Origin: Mucilaginibacter rivuli
Lineage (GTDB): Bacteria > Bacteroidota > Bacteroidia > Sphingobacteriales > Sphingobacteriaceae
Direction of reading: 5' to 3'
Assembly (NCBI RefSeq): GCF_019391655.1
Contig: NZ_JAHXPQ010000002.1
Location: 372,001-436,000 of the forward strand
DNA: 64,000 nt
In this document: positions 36,038 to 46,298 of the stretch, piece by piece
Position numbering within the stretch: the stretch's first letter is position 1
Layout of the letters: each line of letters opens with the position of its first letter
Notes under the pieces: generated by a model
What the model was told of the DNA's origin: nothing
Database searches by the model: none
Seen by the model: the letters and a program-made list of their open reading frames with translations, nothing else
Translations under genes and position numbers: made by a program

Positions 36038-38596
36038 TCAGAGCCTGAATTGCAGGGTTAATCTTGGCGCAAACCTATCCGGCAGGTTACCCATATTATC
36101 AATATGGTCGGTATGGGTCATCCTGTACATAAAATCAATACGGATAATTTTCAGGATGTTTTCAAGTCCATAGCCTAATTCAACATAGGGTTCGCTGTTA
36201 AGACTTAAATTAACCCTTCTGCGACCCCGGGCAAAGCCTTCGTTATTAGCTGCAGTAAGGCTGCCATCCAATATGTTTACCACAGCTACAGTACGTAGAT
36301 TAAGCGCTTTAAGTAATGGAATACTGTTAGTGATTAACCCTTCCATGTGCTGCGTGTACGTTAACGAAAAATACCTATCGCTGGTATACTCTAAAAAACG
36401 CATGGTATTAAAGTTGAAACGGTGATTTTCTAATAATGGATAAGGCAATGTACTTGGTATGTAGCCTGCTATAAAAGAATAATCGCCACGGCCAAAGATA
36501 CCCATGTGTACCTTTTGCTGAAGGTTGAACCCTAATTTATTGTAAGTAAAATCGCCACCAAATTGTTTAATACCGTGTGTATACCTAAAGGTAAGTATAG
36601 GGGCATCGGTACCACCGTTAATGCTTATTCTTTTGTTAATTTTTGATGACTGCAATTGCCTGCGGCCGGGAGTCCATTGCAACTCAGTGCGAACTTCGGC
36701 AGTTTGATAGTCTTTTAAATTCTCGCTATCGGTAATATCCCTGTAATCAAAATTAAAGAGAGGGTCGAACGTGCTGTATTTAAAAAAGACCCTGCCTAAA
36801 AGGTTGCTTGTAATATCCGATTGTATGTAAGCCTGGCTAACATTCTCTATAAAAGGGCCGCGTTTGCTGATGGTGCCATTTAACAAAGCTGCCGTAAAAA
36901 CGTTGTTGGTTAGGAATGCGTAATTTTCATACTGATACCCTGTTTGTGCAATATCATGCGTGTAAGATAAGCCGCCTTGCACCCATGGCTTACGCGAAAA
37001 TATATAATCCACTGAGGCGTTGCCAGATAACCTATGATCGCTAAAGCCGAAAGATGCCCATGCCCCTAAAATGATCTTGTTACTAAAAGCACTGTTTGTA
37101 ATGCCGCCCAAGCGTATCACACTTCCCTGCAGGTCATTGTGGCTATAGGTATAAGGGTAGGGGCCCAGGCTTATTTTACCAAGTTTGTAATACCCGTTAA
37201 TTAAGGTACCTGCAATGCTTGTGTACGTTTTAATGATCGGCATTTTTTTGACCGTGTCAATCATTTTATATACGTTTTTATCTGCCGCAGTTAGGGTATC
37301 GCGCCTGTTTTTATCCCAATAGCTTTCGTCTTTTTTGTTTACATCATCGGCTAAAATAACAGGCTCTTTGAAAATGTCATCAGGATAGTTTTTATTTACC
37401 TCAAAATCGCCGTTAGATAAATAGAAGGTTGCAATAAAGCCTGTCCAGTCTTTTTTTACACTCGAAATATGTAGAACTATCCGGGTACGTGTAGGCAGCC
37501 ATGCAGTAGTGCCTTGTGGCTGGTGCATTTCCTGCTGGATACGTATACCATTTAAAAAGTTGAGGTTTGCGTCGGGCGATATATCAGTATTAATACGGTA
37601 TAGGGCATAATCATCTTTTGTAATCCACATCGTTCCGCTAAACGACAAGTCGTGAGCGCGTTTAGGTTTAAACTCAATTTTATAATATGCTTTTCCGTTT
37701 ATTTTATCGTTGTCATCGATAAGCTCATAATTATAGAAAGTTCTCCAGCTATCGGTAAGTGGGGAAATAAAATCTTTATTGGCCAGCCTGAGGTAGTTTT
37801 TGTAAAAATTGTATTGCAGGAAAGTAGTACCAACAAGCTGCGATATTAAAGACTCATCCTCAATACCCACACCAACTGATTTTGAACGTTCCACATGTTC
37901 CGACTTACGATCGGGATTGGTTTGATAGTAATAGTTGGATATCGTTTCGGACATGAAAATTGGAAGAACTGGAGAACCCTCATCATTGTTCAGTTTTTTT
38001 AAACTGTCCATCAACGGAAGAATATCTCGCATTACCCTCCGTGATTTCATTTTTTCACTCAGGTTACTTGCCGATAGGGTAATACGGTTATAGCTTTTGT
38101 ACTGGTAGCTTTGCAGTTTTTGCAGGTCGTTATCGGGCTTATGTTTAACAACATTACGCATAATTTCCCAAGCCGGGTTCTCGTATGCTTTTGGTGTGAT
38201 ATTTACCGTTTTGAGCGATTTGGCGTTGACTGTTAATTTAAAATTTATCTCAATATTGCCAGATTGTGGTATGGTTTTACTGCCTGTTAAATAGCCTACA
38301 TAACTTGCGTAAATAGAGTCGGATGCTAATTGGCGCGGAACAATTAAATGATAGTTGCCATCAAAATCGCTTGAGGCTGCTTTGCGAGTGCCGCCAATTA
38401 GTTTTACCGATACCGTTACATATGGAATAGGCTCGCCGGTTTGTGCATCGTTGATTTTGCCGGTAATGGTGCGCGACTGTTGTGCACAGGCCTTATTGGC
38501 CAATGAAGATATAAACAGAAAAAATAAGCCCAGTAAAATACAACCTGTAGTAGTTAAGGGACTTTTTAAATAAGGAATTTTAGTACTCAATCTCAA
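36038..38596 (-). CDS. DUF5686 outer-membrane protein with carboxypeptidase-regulatory-like domain
   Basis: 852 residues. A long N-terminal signal peptide (about 1-39, ending 'NKACAQQ'), a CarboxypepD_reg-like domain ('RTITGKINDAQTGEPIPYVTVSV', 'GNYHLIVP'), then the DUF5686 region ('NPAWEIMRNVVKHKPDND', 'YEFKPKRAHDLSFSGTMWITKDDYALYRI') and a C-terminal beta-rich half ending 'FAPRLTLQFRL' with a terminal Leu-Arg-Leu strand like outer-membrane barrels. Function unknown; common in Bacteroidota. The only available start is TTG (38596 or 38590): an in-frame TGA lies just upstream and no ATG precedes the signal peptide. Confidence 0.88.
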   Translation of the reverse strand: MRLSTKIPYLKSPLTTTGCILLGLFFLFISSLANKACAQQSRTITGKINDAQTGEPIPYVTVSVKLIGGTRKAASSDFDGNYHLIVPRQLASDSIYASYVGYLTGSKTIPQSGNIEINFKLTVNAKSLKTVNITPKAYENPAWEIMRNVVKHKPDNDLQKLQSYQYKSYNRITLSASNLSEKMKSRRVMRDILPLMDSLKKLNNDEGSPVLPIFMSETISNYYYQTNPDRKSEHVERSKSVGVGIEDESLISQLVGTTFLQYNFYKNYLRLANKDFISPLTDSWRTFYNYELIDDNDKINGKAYYKIEFKPKRAHDLSFSGTMWITKDDYALYRINTDISPDANLNFLNGIRIQQEMHQPQGTTAWLPTRTRIVLHISSVKKDWTGFIATFYLSNGDFEVNKNYPDDIFKEPVILADDVNKKDESYWDKNRRDTLTAADKNVYKMIDTVKKMPIIKTYTSIAGTLINGYYKLGKISLGPYPYTYSHNDLQGSVIRLGGITNSAFSNKIILGAWASFGFSDHRLSGNASVDYIFSRKPWVQGGLSYTHDIAQTGYQYENYAFLTNNVFTAALLNGTISKRGPFIENVSQAYIQSDITSNLLGRVFFKYSTFDPLFNFDYRDITDSENLKDYQTAEVRTELQWTPGRRQLQSSKINKRISINGGTDAPILTFRYTHGIKQFGGDFTYNKLGFNLQQKVHMGIFGRGDYSFIAGYIPSTLPYPLLENHRFNFNTMRFLEYTSDRYFSLTYTQHMEGLITNSIPLLKALNLRTVAVVNILDGSLTAANNEGFARGRRRVNLSLNSEPYVELGYGLENILKIIRIDFMYRMTHTDHIDNMGNLPDRFAPRLTLQFRL

Positions 38597-38980
38597 TGCT
38601 CAGCAAAAAAATGTATATAGCCTAATTCATAAAAACACCTTCTAAAGCTACCGCGATGCGCAATGTTTAATAGCCGGATCAAATATGGATATAAGTGCTG
38701 AGAATGAAGCATAGTTCACCATCAGGAGTTGGGTCCATAGTTAATTAATAGGGTGTGGGTCAGCTTTGCAACAAACCTTTTACAAATATACTGTTTGATT
38801 AACAATAATGAAATTCAGCAATGTCTAGTTTCGTTATTATTATCAAAATTTAAGTAAAGGTCAATTTTTATTAGAAAAATGTTAGTACCGCAATATAAGC
38901 ACGATAATTATTTAAACAAATAGCTTTTCGTTTTTTATTAGATGACAAATAGTTGACAAAGGTTGCAGAAGCCTGATTAA
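38597..38980. other. Intergenic region upstream of the DUF5686 gene
   Basis: 384 nt between two minus-strand genes. It is AT-rich, without an ORF of note, and should contain the DUF5686 promoter on its left side. I see no hairpin terminator for the AI-2E transporter gene at its right edge. Confidence 0.5.
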
Positions 38981-40087
38981 TTAGTCGGTAATTTTCTCTG
39001 CTAAAGTGTTTTTTCTGCGGATACTCCACACCTCTCCCTTATGCCGCGTAGGTACAATGTCGCCCAATAGTTTGGCCCATGGCCTCAAGTCGTCAACCCT
39101 ATCGAAAACTATTTTTAATATTGCAACAAGCGGAATGGATAAAAACATACCCGAAACACCCCAAAGTGCGCCACCCAATAATACCACAACAACAGACACC
39201 AGGGCGTTGATCTGTACTTTGGAAGATACAACACGCGGTATCAAAATGTGGTTGTCAATAAACTGAACCACCATAAAGGAGATGATGATACCCAGATGGG
39301 TTGAGTAACCGTCTTTAGTAACTGTAGCTATAAGCAACGGGATAGCTATGGCGATAATGCCACCAATATAGGGCAGCATATTCAATATGGCGCCCATTAC
39401 ACCTATTAATATGGCATAGTTTAAACCCAGTATTAACAGGCCTGCCGAGTTTAATATTGCTACAATAAAGGCCTCGATCAATAAACCAACCATATAACTT
39501 TGAACAGCGTGTTTGGCCTGATTTAATATGATACGTACCGAAGGTGAGTTTTTTTCGGAGAATATTTCGTACAAGAAATTGATGAGCAGTGTTTTATAGA
39601 ACAGGATCATGAAAACATAAACCGGTATCAGTACCAATACACTTAATGTAGTAAGCGCGGTGCCAACGGTTGAGCCTATAAGTGCCTTACTGCTGTTTAA
39701 AGCCTCGTTCAGCAATTGATCTTGTTTGGGGATGCTAAATTTAAAAGTTTGTTGCACCCATTGCTGGAACTGGATGAACATGTGTGAAAACTTTCCCTGC
39801 AGTGCCGGGAAACTCTCGCTAAAATGTATCATTTGCATCGAGAGGAAGAACAGGATACTCCCAACAATGGCATATGCGATTAGTATGGTCAATAAAATTG
39901 CCGGTATAGCCGGGATCTTTATCCGCAGGAACAAACTATATAACGGGTTTAGCAATATTGCAATAATGAACGAAAACGCGAGCGGTACAATGATGCTTTG
40001 TAAGGTATATAGAATATACGTCAGCAAAACGAGGCCGAATAATATTACCGTGGTTTTAAGATAGAATGGGTATTGTTTTACAGTCAT
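38981..40087 (-). CDS. AI-2E family transporter (TqsA/YhhT/PerM-like)
   Basis: 368 residues with about eight hydrophobic helices. The family pattern is N-terminal 'LYTLQSIIVPLAFSFIIAILLNPLYSLF', a soluble middle, and C-terminal 'GVMGAILNMLPYIGGIIAIAIPLLIA' with 'FIDNHILIPRVV' and 'GALWGVSGMFLSIPLVAILKI'. Members export autoinducer-2 or act as ion/proton antiporters; substrate is unknown. Its ATG overlaps by 4 nt the stop of a 25-residue membrane ORF, so the two are almost certainly translated together. Confidence 0.92.
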   Translation of the reverse strand: MTVKQYPFYLKTTVILFGLVLLTYILYTLQSIIVPLAFSFIIAILLNPLYSLFLRIKIPAIPAILLTILIAYAIVGSILFFLSMQMIHFSESFPALQGKFSHMFIQFQQWVQQTFKFSIPKQDQLLNEALNSSKALIGSTVGTALTTLSVLVLIPVYVFMILFYKTLLINFLYEIFSEKNSPSVRIILNQAKHAVQSYMVGLLIEAFIVAILNSAGLLILGLNYAILIGVMGAILNMLPYIGGIIAIAIPLLIATVTKDGYSTHLGIIISFMVVQFIDNHILIPRVVSSKVQINALVSVVVVLLGGALWGVSGMFLSIPLVAILKIVFDRVDDLRPWAKLLGDIVPTRHKGEVWSIRRKNTLAEKITD

Positions 40088-40161
40088 TTGCCTCTAACTT
40101 TATATATAATGCCTACAATTAATACCAATATAGCTAATATACCAAAAATGCCCGGTCCCAT
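40084..40161 (-). CDS. 25-residue hydrophobic membrane peptide coupled to the AI-2E transporter
   Basis: ATG (complement of 40159-40161) to TGA (complement of 40084-40086) encodes 25 residues: 'MGPG', a single hydrophobic helix ('IFGILAILVLIVGIIY'), then basic 'KVRGK'. The TGA overlaps the transporter ATG as ATGA. The positive C-terminus after the helix and the overlap are the evidence. It may be a small accessory subunit or a leader whose translation delivers ribosomes to the transporter start. Confidence 0.6.
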   Translation of the reverse strand: MGPGIFGILAILVLIVGIIYKVRGK

Positions 40162-40255
40162 AGTTTAATTGCATAGTTTATTATGTTGATGAACACCGAT
40201 ATTAAGATAATGTTTGAATAAGGTACTATAAGTTGTAATGCAGGCCGGAAACAGA

Positions 40256-40285
40256 AAAGGCTCCGGTTTTCCGGAGCCTTTAATA
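40256..40285 (-). terminator. Rho-independent terminator after the ytxH-like gene
   Basis: AAAGGCTCCGG pairs perfectly with CCGGAGCCTTT around TTTT. It lies 17 nt past the stop of the minus-strand YtxH gene and before the 25-residue ORF. The A-tract on the plus strand gives the T-tract on the minus. Confidence 0.9.
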
Positions 40286-40301
40286 ATAAATTAACTAAAA
40301 C

Positions 40302-40571
40302 TTAGTTCGCTGAAATGGCCGCATCTGCAGCTGTATCAACTTTCCTTTTTACGATGTTACGTGCGTTGTTTACCGCGTCGTCTTTCAGGCTGGATACGTT
40401 GTTTGCTGTAGCTTGTGCTTTGCTTTTAATCGAATCAATAAGATCGGCAAAATAATCAGCTACTTCTCCTCTTACTGCTGAGCCTCTTTCCGAACTGATC
40501 AATACACCTACTGCCGCAACTACTGCCGCGCCTACCAATACGCCTGCTATAACCTTTGTTTGAGTTTTCAT
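40302..40571 (-). CDS. YtxH-domain protein
   Basis: 89 residues. An N-terminal hydrophobic Gly/Ala helix ('VIAGVLVGAAVVAAVGVLIS') runs into 'SERGSAVRGEVADYFADLIDSIKSKAQ', the YtxH pattern (helix followed by charged coiled coil). Homologues in Gram-positives respond to stress; here the role is unknown, probably inner-membrane stress related. Ala-rich C-terminus. It has a terminator downstream. Confidence 0.85.
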   Translation of the reverse strand: MKTQTKVIAGVLVGAAVVAAVGVLISSERGSAVRGEVADYFADLIDSIKSKAQATANNVSSLKDDAVNNARNIVKRKVDTAADAAISAN

Positions 40572-40744
40572 AACTAATATTTAAATAGTGAATATTTATT
40601 TCATTGTTATAGTTGAACAACAGAAAACGGATACTGTTTAGAAAATTGAAAATAAAAAATATTCAATTAATAATTAATTATTGCAACTACTCTGATGATT
40701 GATGCGTACAAGAGAGGGAGTTAACAATTAGAAGATTAGTGAAG

Positions 40745-43700
40745 ATGTTAAGCCCCCGATTAATTAAACGCACCCTATGCTGGTTCATTATAATAATGAA
40801 CTATGTAAACATTGCTAACGCGCAAACCATTGCAATAGGCAATGTTGATGCCGGGCCTTACACTCCGGGATCAAGCATCGGCGTACCGGTTACTATTTCA
40901 GGCAATGCCTGCATCGCTCAAAACAATACATTTACATTATATATCTCTTCGGTACCAAATGGTACACCAGATACTCAAATAGGAACTTATTCAGGTTTTT
41001 ACACCAGCTTTGTGAACGGCGTTTTACCAGCTACAATAGCACCGGGTTCTTATAACCTGGAGGTAAGGGCCGGCAGTCCGCAAATTGTTAGCGCAAAAGC
41101 TACAATAAACGTGATAGCGGGCAGCGCAGTAACTGCAAAAATCACATCGCAAAGTATCAGCAGCTCAAACCAGGATGTTTTTGGGAATTGCAATGGCAGG
41201 GCTGGTAACTTTGATTTTTTAGATCAGTCCACATCAGGCAGTACGGTAACAGCCAGTTTTTATAATGAGCTGAGCCACGTTAACGAAGGGGTTTTAACCT
41301 TAAACCCAAGTTTGTCTTTCCCGGCTAAAACGGCACATTATACCATTTTAGTTAAGGCGGTTAATAATGGCATTGTAGCTACCAAAGCTTATGCTTTAGT
41401 TAACAACTTAGTAAACACCAGCTTTGGCGCAACCGGCAGCAACACCGTCTGCTTAATAAACGGTAAAGGAACACTCATTTATAATATGGATGTTGCATCG
41501 GCTAATGGCTTGCAAAAAAACTATCCGGGCAACGTTTATAATGTTGACTGGGGAGATGGTAGCAGCAACAAATACACTTTTTGCGAAATTAACGCTGTTG
41601 GCGGCCAGATCAGTCATGACTATACCACATCATCATGCGGTCTGCGAACACAGGGACATGCCAACATGTTCCCGGTAAATATTATGGTGAGCAGTCCGTA
41701 TTGCGGTACTGTAGGTACACAGGTTACCAGCTATGCAAAAGTGCTTAACCCGCCAAATAACGTATTTACAGCAAGTAACTATGCTTGTGTAAATGCACCT
41801 GTTAGCTTTAACAATACTTCTTTTCCCGGAGATGACCCGACCATCGCCAGCGCTAATTGCGTAAATGAAGGTGCGCGTTATAGCTGGTATATTGATGGCG
41901 CGCTTAAAGCAACCAACAAACAATTATCAGATGTATTTGCCTACACCTTTACCACAACCGGAACACACACCATTATGCTGCACCTGCAACAAAGCGGTGA
42001 TGTTTGCGATGCTGCTGATGTAAGCCGTACCATTTGCGTTGAGGCCGCACCAAAACCTAAATTTACTTTAACCGATTCTGTTTACTGCAGTGCATCAACT
42101 GTATCACCAACTGATCTGTCGGTAGTAGATAACAGCTGCTCGGGTAACAATCACCAATATACCTGGACAGTTACCGGCCCGCAGGCAGTAGCGTATGTTA
42201 ACGGTACCAACGAGCACAGCAAACAACCACAGTTTGTATTTGCCCTTGCCGGGAAATATAAAGTAATGCTGAGCATTGATGCCCCATGTGGTGCGATAAG
42301 CACAGAAACAAAAACTATCCTGATCAATACTAACCCGGTTATTAAATTATCGCCCGATTTTGAATCATGCGGTAAGGGGCATTTGATCACCTTTGATGAT
42401 AAAACCACACAAAGCACTACTACCTTTTCGGGAACGGCTTACGAAGTAGCCGATACTTACACCTGGACAGTAACAGGCGGAAGCTATACTTTTCAGAATG
42501 GCACAACCGCAAACAGCAAATACCCGCAAATTTTTTTTGCTGATTTTGGGCAGTATACTGTAACTGTAACGCACAAAAATAATTGCGGTACAACTTCGGC
42601 ATCACAAAACATCAACTTTAAACAATCGCCAACAGTATATGCCGGTCCTGACCAATTAGGTGTTTGTCCGAATACGGCGATTACCCTTGCCGGGACAATC
42701 ACCGGTACGCAGCCACAGAGCTTTGAATGGGTAGGGGGTACAGGTACATTCGCGCCAAACAGGAATACACTGAACGCGGTATACACACCATCAGCAGCAG
42801 AAGGCACAACAGGTAAAGTTACACTTACTTTAAAAGCCATCACACCAAACCCGCAACCCTGCGATGTGGTAACAAGTGATGTAAATATCACCATCAATCC
42901 TATAAACAGCATTACTTCCGACGCCGCCAAAACTATTTGTACAGGTACAGCAGTTAACTACCAGCCGGCAGCAGTTGCAGCTAACAGCACCTTTGTTTGG
43001 GTAGCAACCGGCACCTTAAACGCAAGTGGTTACAAACTTGTAGGCAGCGGTGCTATAAACGATATCATAACAAATACCAGCACTACTAACAATGCCATTG
43101 TAACGTACATTGTTACCCCGGTAATTAATGGCTGTAATGGTATTGCGTTTACATTTAAAGTAACAGTTACACCAAACCCTGTTGTTAACGCAACTTTAGC
43201 TAACGCCGCTGTATGTAGCAGCACAGGCGCTGGTATCACTTTAGCTTCGAACCTTGAAAATACAACCTTTACCTGGAGCAGCACAACATCAGGTGCAGGT
43301 GTAAAGGGAAATACCAACCAGGCTACCGCTACAGCGGCTGCTAAAATTGATGATATCCTGATCAATACCACAACTACAACACAGACTGTAACTTATACAA
43401 TCACACCTGTTAACACCAACGGCTGCACAGGCACACCGGTTGTTGTTACCGTAAGTGTATTGGCGCCACCGGTACAAGCGATAGCCGGGCCTAACGAAAA
43501 TATTTATAACGCGGCATCGTACACATTAAAAGGAAATGCTGCCGCACCATCAACAGGGAAATGGACGTTGGTATCTGCAAACGGCCCGGTAACATTTGCC
43601 GATGCTACGCAAGCCGATACCAAAGTGAGCGGCCTGCAAAGCGGCAAACAATATACCTTCAGGTGGACAATTACCGGCGCTGCAGGCTGCGCGCCAACAA

Positions 43701-46153
43701 CAAGCGATGTGGTTATTACCAACCTGGCTACGGTTACCAATACCATCAGCTTTGGTCAGGTGCAGGTTTGCCAGGGTACAACCATCTCTATAGCGGGCAG
43801 CGACCCAACAGGTGGCGATAACGTTTATGCCTATAAATGGCAAAATAGTACAGATGGTGCTAACTGGCAGGAAATGAGCGGCCAAACCGGCCATGACCTG
43901 ACAACGGTGCTTATTGCCGATACTTATTACCGCCGTACCGTAACATCAGGCACGTTTAGTGAGCAAAGTAATGGTGTGCTGGTAAAAGCTACTCCGCAGA
44001 TATCGCCAAACAACATCAGCGGTGCTCAAACCATTTGCGCAGGTACTGCACCAACTATTATAAACGGTAATGTACCACAGGGTGGTGGTGCGGGTTACAG
44101 CTATCAATGGCAAAAAAGCGAAGACAACGGCAAAAGCTGGACCGATATCAGCGGTGCAACATTGGGCAGCTATCAGCCAACCGTATTACAGGTAACTACA
44201 CAATTCCGCAGAAATGTAAGTACTGTAATTTGTAGCGGCCCTTTCCAAAACAGCAGCGCCGCGGTTACCGTAACAGTAAACCCTAACGCTAAAGCGGAAT
44301 ATACTTTTGCAACCGACAGGTCATGCGCGCCATTTGTTATCGATAATCAAAATATCAACGCGGTTGATTATGCCGACAGAAATTCAACCTACACCTGGTA
44401 TGCCAATGGCGTGCAAATAGGTACAGGTTTAAACTTCCCGGGCTATACCTTAAAAAATGATGGCGATACCGTGAACATCAGGTTAGCTACTACCAGCAAA
44501 TTTGGTTGTGTTAATGATGTATTTGCCCATACCTTTGGCGCGGCGCAAAAAGTAACCGCAGCCTTTACACAAGACATTACAAAGAATTGCGGAACAACCG
44601 TTGTTCGTTTCACCAACAAATCAACCGCGTTAAACAACGCTACTTATTTTTGGGATTTTGGCAATGGCTCAACATCAACAGCTCAAACACCTAACGGCAT
44701 TACGTTTAAAGCCGACCCTATTGGTAAAGATGCGATTTATACCGTTACGCTTACCGTTACAACAGGCTGCGGTATTAAAACTACCACATCAACAGTAACC
44801 ATTAAAAGCGCACCACGCACCATTGTAACACCTGATGCTGTGGTAGGCTGCTCGCCGTTTACCGTGAACATGATCAACCACTCAACAGGTGGAGGTACTT
44901 ACACTTATGATTTTGGTGATGGACAAGGCCCTGTAACAGTTGCCGATACACAAACTGTTAAGCACACTTATAATACACCAAAAACTAAAAGTTATACCAT
45001 ACAGGTAACATCGCAAAGCGAATGCGGTATAGGCGCTACACAAACTTATGTGGTTACGGTATCGCCAAACACTATTTCGCCCGCGTTTTTGGTTGACGCG
45101 CCGCAACTGGCCGGCTGCGCCCCATGGAATGTAACTTTCCATAACAATACCACAGGCGCCAATACTTTTACTTATGATTTTGGCGATGGTACCCCCATCA
45201 AAAATACCAACATTTACCCTGAACTGGTGAACCACACCTTTGCGAAAGGCGGTGTATATACTGTTAAAATGACTGCTACAAACGGTTGTTCCGTTATTAT
45301 ATCAACACAGGTAATAACAGTTTACCCGCAACCGGTGCCTGCTTTTACAGCCAATGTTACCACCGGCTGTACCCGTGTTAAAGTAAGCTTTACCAACCAA
45401 ACTCAGCTGGCCAATAATTACATCTGGGATTTTGGTGATGGTACAACATCAACCGAAGCTAACCCTACACACGTGTTTGATTATACCAAATCGCCATACA
45501 CTGTAACCCTAAGCGCGCAAGCCGATCTGGGTTGCCCGGGCACTATAGTTAAAAAGGCGTACATCACCGTTACAGCTCCACCAAAATCTGATTTTACCAT
45601 CGGGCCTGATTCGGTATTGAATTATCCTGATAAGAACTTCACATTTACTAACCGCAGCCAAAATGCTGTTGCCTGGAGGTGGAGCTTTGGCGATGGCAGT
45701 ACATCGAGTCAACAAAACCCTGTTCACGCTTATGCGGATACCGGCAGCTATAAAGTAACACTCGTAGTTTACAACATACAAGGTTGTGCTGATACCATTA
45801 CAAGGAAAGCCCGTATTAAAGGCACCCCGGGGCAACTGTATATGCCAAATGCTTTTATGCCAAACAGCCTGCACAGTAATCTTACTACTTTTAAAGCCAT
45901 AGGCTCGGGTATTAAAGAATGGCGCATGCGTATCTTCAATAACTTTGGTCAACTGATTTGGGAAACCGATAAGTTATCGACTAAAGGTGAACCAACCGAA
46001 GGCTGGGATGGTACCGTAAAAGGCCAGCAGGCACAGGTAGGTGTTTACGTTTGGGAAGCCACCGCAACATTTACCAACGGACAGGAATGGAAAGGTATGA
46101 GTTATGGCAATAACCAGCCAAAAAGAAGCGGCTTGGTTAATTTGGTAAGATAA
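40745..46153 (+). CDS. Giant PKD/Ig-repeat surface protein with T9SS type B sorting domain
   Basis: About 1802 residues, secreted. The signal peptide ends near 'NIANAQ'. The body is a string of Ig-like and PKD repeats; PKD 'FGDG' cores stand at 'YDFGDGQGPVTV', 'YDFGDGTPIKN', 'WDFGDGTTSTEANPTH' and 'WSFGDGSTSSQQNPVHAY', with more degenerate copies upstream. The final 85 residues ('LYMPNAFMPNSLHSNLTTFKAIGSGI' region to 'WDGTVKGQQAQVGVYVWEATATF') form the type B C-terminal domain used by the type IX secretion system. The protein should be exported across the outer membrane as an adhesin or surface structure. A GTG at 40739 is also in frame; I take the ATG at 40745. A heptanucleotide array follows its stop directly. 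Confidence 0.92.
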   Translation: MLSPRLIKRTLCWFIIIMNYVNIANAQTIAIGNVDAGPYTPGSSIGVPVTISGNACIAQNNTFTLYISSVPNGTPDTQIGTYSGFYTSFVNGVLPATIAPGSYNLEVRAGSPQIVSAKATINVIAGSAVTAKITSQSISSSNQDVFGNCNGRAGNFDFLDQSTSGSTVTASFYNELSHVNEGVLTLNPSLSFPAKTAHYTILVKAVNNGIVATKAYALVNNLVNTSFGATGSNTVCLINGKGTLIYNMDVASANGLQKNYPGNVYNVDWGDGSSNKYTFCEINAVGGQISHDYTTSSCGLRTQGHANMFPVNIMVSSPYCGTVGTQVTSYAKVLNPPNNVFTASNYACVNAPVSFNNTSFPGDDPTIASANCVNEGARYSWYIDGALKATNKQLSDVFAYTFTTTGTHTIMLHLQQSGDVCDAADVSRTICVEAAPKPKFTLTDSVYCSASTVSPTDLSVVDNSCSGNNHQYTWTVTGPQAVAYVNGTNEHSKQPQFVFALAGKYKVMLSIDAPCGAISTETKTILINTNPVIKLSPDFESCGKGHLITFDDKTTQSTTTFSGTAYEVADTYTWTVTGGSYTFQNGTTANSKYPQIFFADFGQYTVTVTHKNNCGTTSASQNINFKQSPTVYAGPDQLGVCPNTAITLAGTITGTQPQSFEWVGGTGTFAPNRNTLNAVYTPSAAEGTTGKVTLTLKAITPNPQPCDVVTSDVNITINPINSITSDAAKTICTGTAVNYQPAAVAANSTFVWVATGTLNASGYKLVGSGAINDIITNTSTTNNAIVTYIVTPVINGCNGIAFTFKVTVTPNPVVNATLANAAVCSSTGAGITLASNLENTTFTWSSTTSGAGVKGNTNQATATAAAKIDDILINTTTTTQTVTYTITPVNTNGCTGTPVVVTVSVLAPPVQAIAGPNENIYNAASYTLKGNAAAPSTGKWTLVSANGPVTFADATQADTKVSGLQSGKQYTFRWTITGAAGCAPTTSDVVITNLATVTNTISFGQVQVCQGTTISIAGSDPTGGDNVYAYKWQNSTDGANWQEMSGQTGHDLTTVLIADTYYRRTVTSGTFSEQSNGVLVKATPQISPNNISGAQTICAGTAPTIINGNVPQGGGAGYSYQWQKSEDNGKSWTDISGATLGSYQPTVLQVTTQFRRNVSTVICSGPFQNSSAAVTVTVNPNAKAEYTFATDRSCAPFVIDNQNINAVDYADRNSTYTWYANGVQIGTGLNFPGYTLKNDGDTVNIRLATTSKFGCVNDVFAHTFGAAQKVTAAFTQDITKNCGTTVVRFTNKSTALNNATYFWDFGNGSTSTAQTPNGITFKADPIGKDAIYTVTLTVTTGCGIKTTTSTVTIKSAPRTIVTPDAVVGCSPFTVNMINHSTGGGTYTYDFGDGQGPVTVADTQTVKHTYNTPKTKSYTIQVTSQSECGIGATQTYVVTVSPNTISPAFLVDAPQLAGCAPWNVTFHNNTTGANTFTYDFGDGTPIKNTNIYPELVNHTFAKGGVYTVKMTATNGCSVIISTQVITVYPQPVPAFTANVTTGCTRVKVSFTNQTQLANNYIWDFGDGTTSTEANPTHVFDYTKSPYTVTLSAQADLGCPGTIVKKAYITVTAPPKSDFTIGPDSVLNYPDKNFTFTNRSQNAVAWRWSFGDGSTSSQQNPVHAYADTGSYKVTLVVYNIQGCADTITRKARIKGTPGQLYMPNAFMPNSLHSNLTTFKAIGSGIKEWRMRIFNNFGQLIWETDKLSTKGEPTEGWDGTVKGQQAQVGVYVWEATATFTNGQEWKGMSYGNNQPKRSGLVNLVR

Positions 46154-46244
46154 GTCAAGAGTCAAGAGTCAAGAGTCAAGAGTCAAGAGTCAAGAGTCAA
46201 GAGTCAAGAGTCAAGAGTCAAGAGTCAAGAGTCAAGAGTCAAGA
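46154..46244. repeat. Heptanucleotide tandem repeat (GTCAAGA)13
   Basis: Thirteen perfect head-to-tail copies of GTCAAGA, 91 nt, begin at the base right after the TAA of the PKD gene (46151-46153). There is no interruption. The unit length is not a multiple of three. A direct tandem of this size is prone to slippage. Confidence 0.97.
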
Positions 46245-46298
46245 GAATTTGGCGAGGCAAGTTATGAGTTTTGGTGAGGGGAAATAATTTGCATATTT

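Noticed and set aside
46154..46244. Possible CRISPR array at the heptamer repeat
   Set aside because: The units are head-to-tail without spacers and only 7 nt long.
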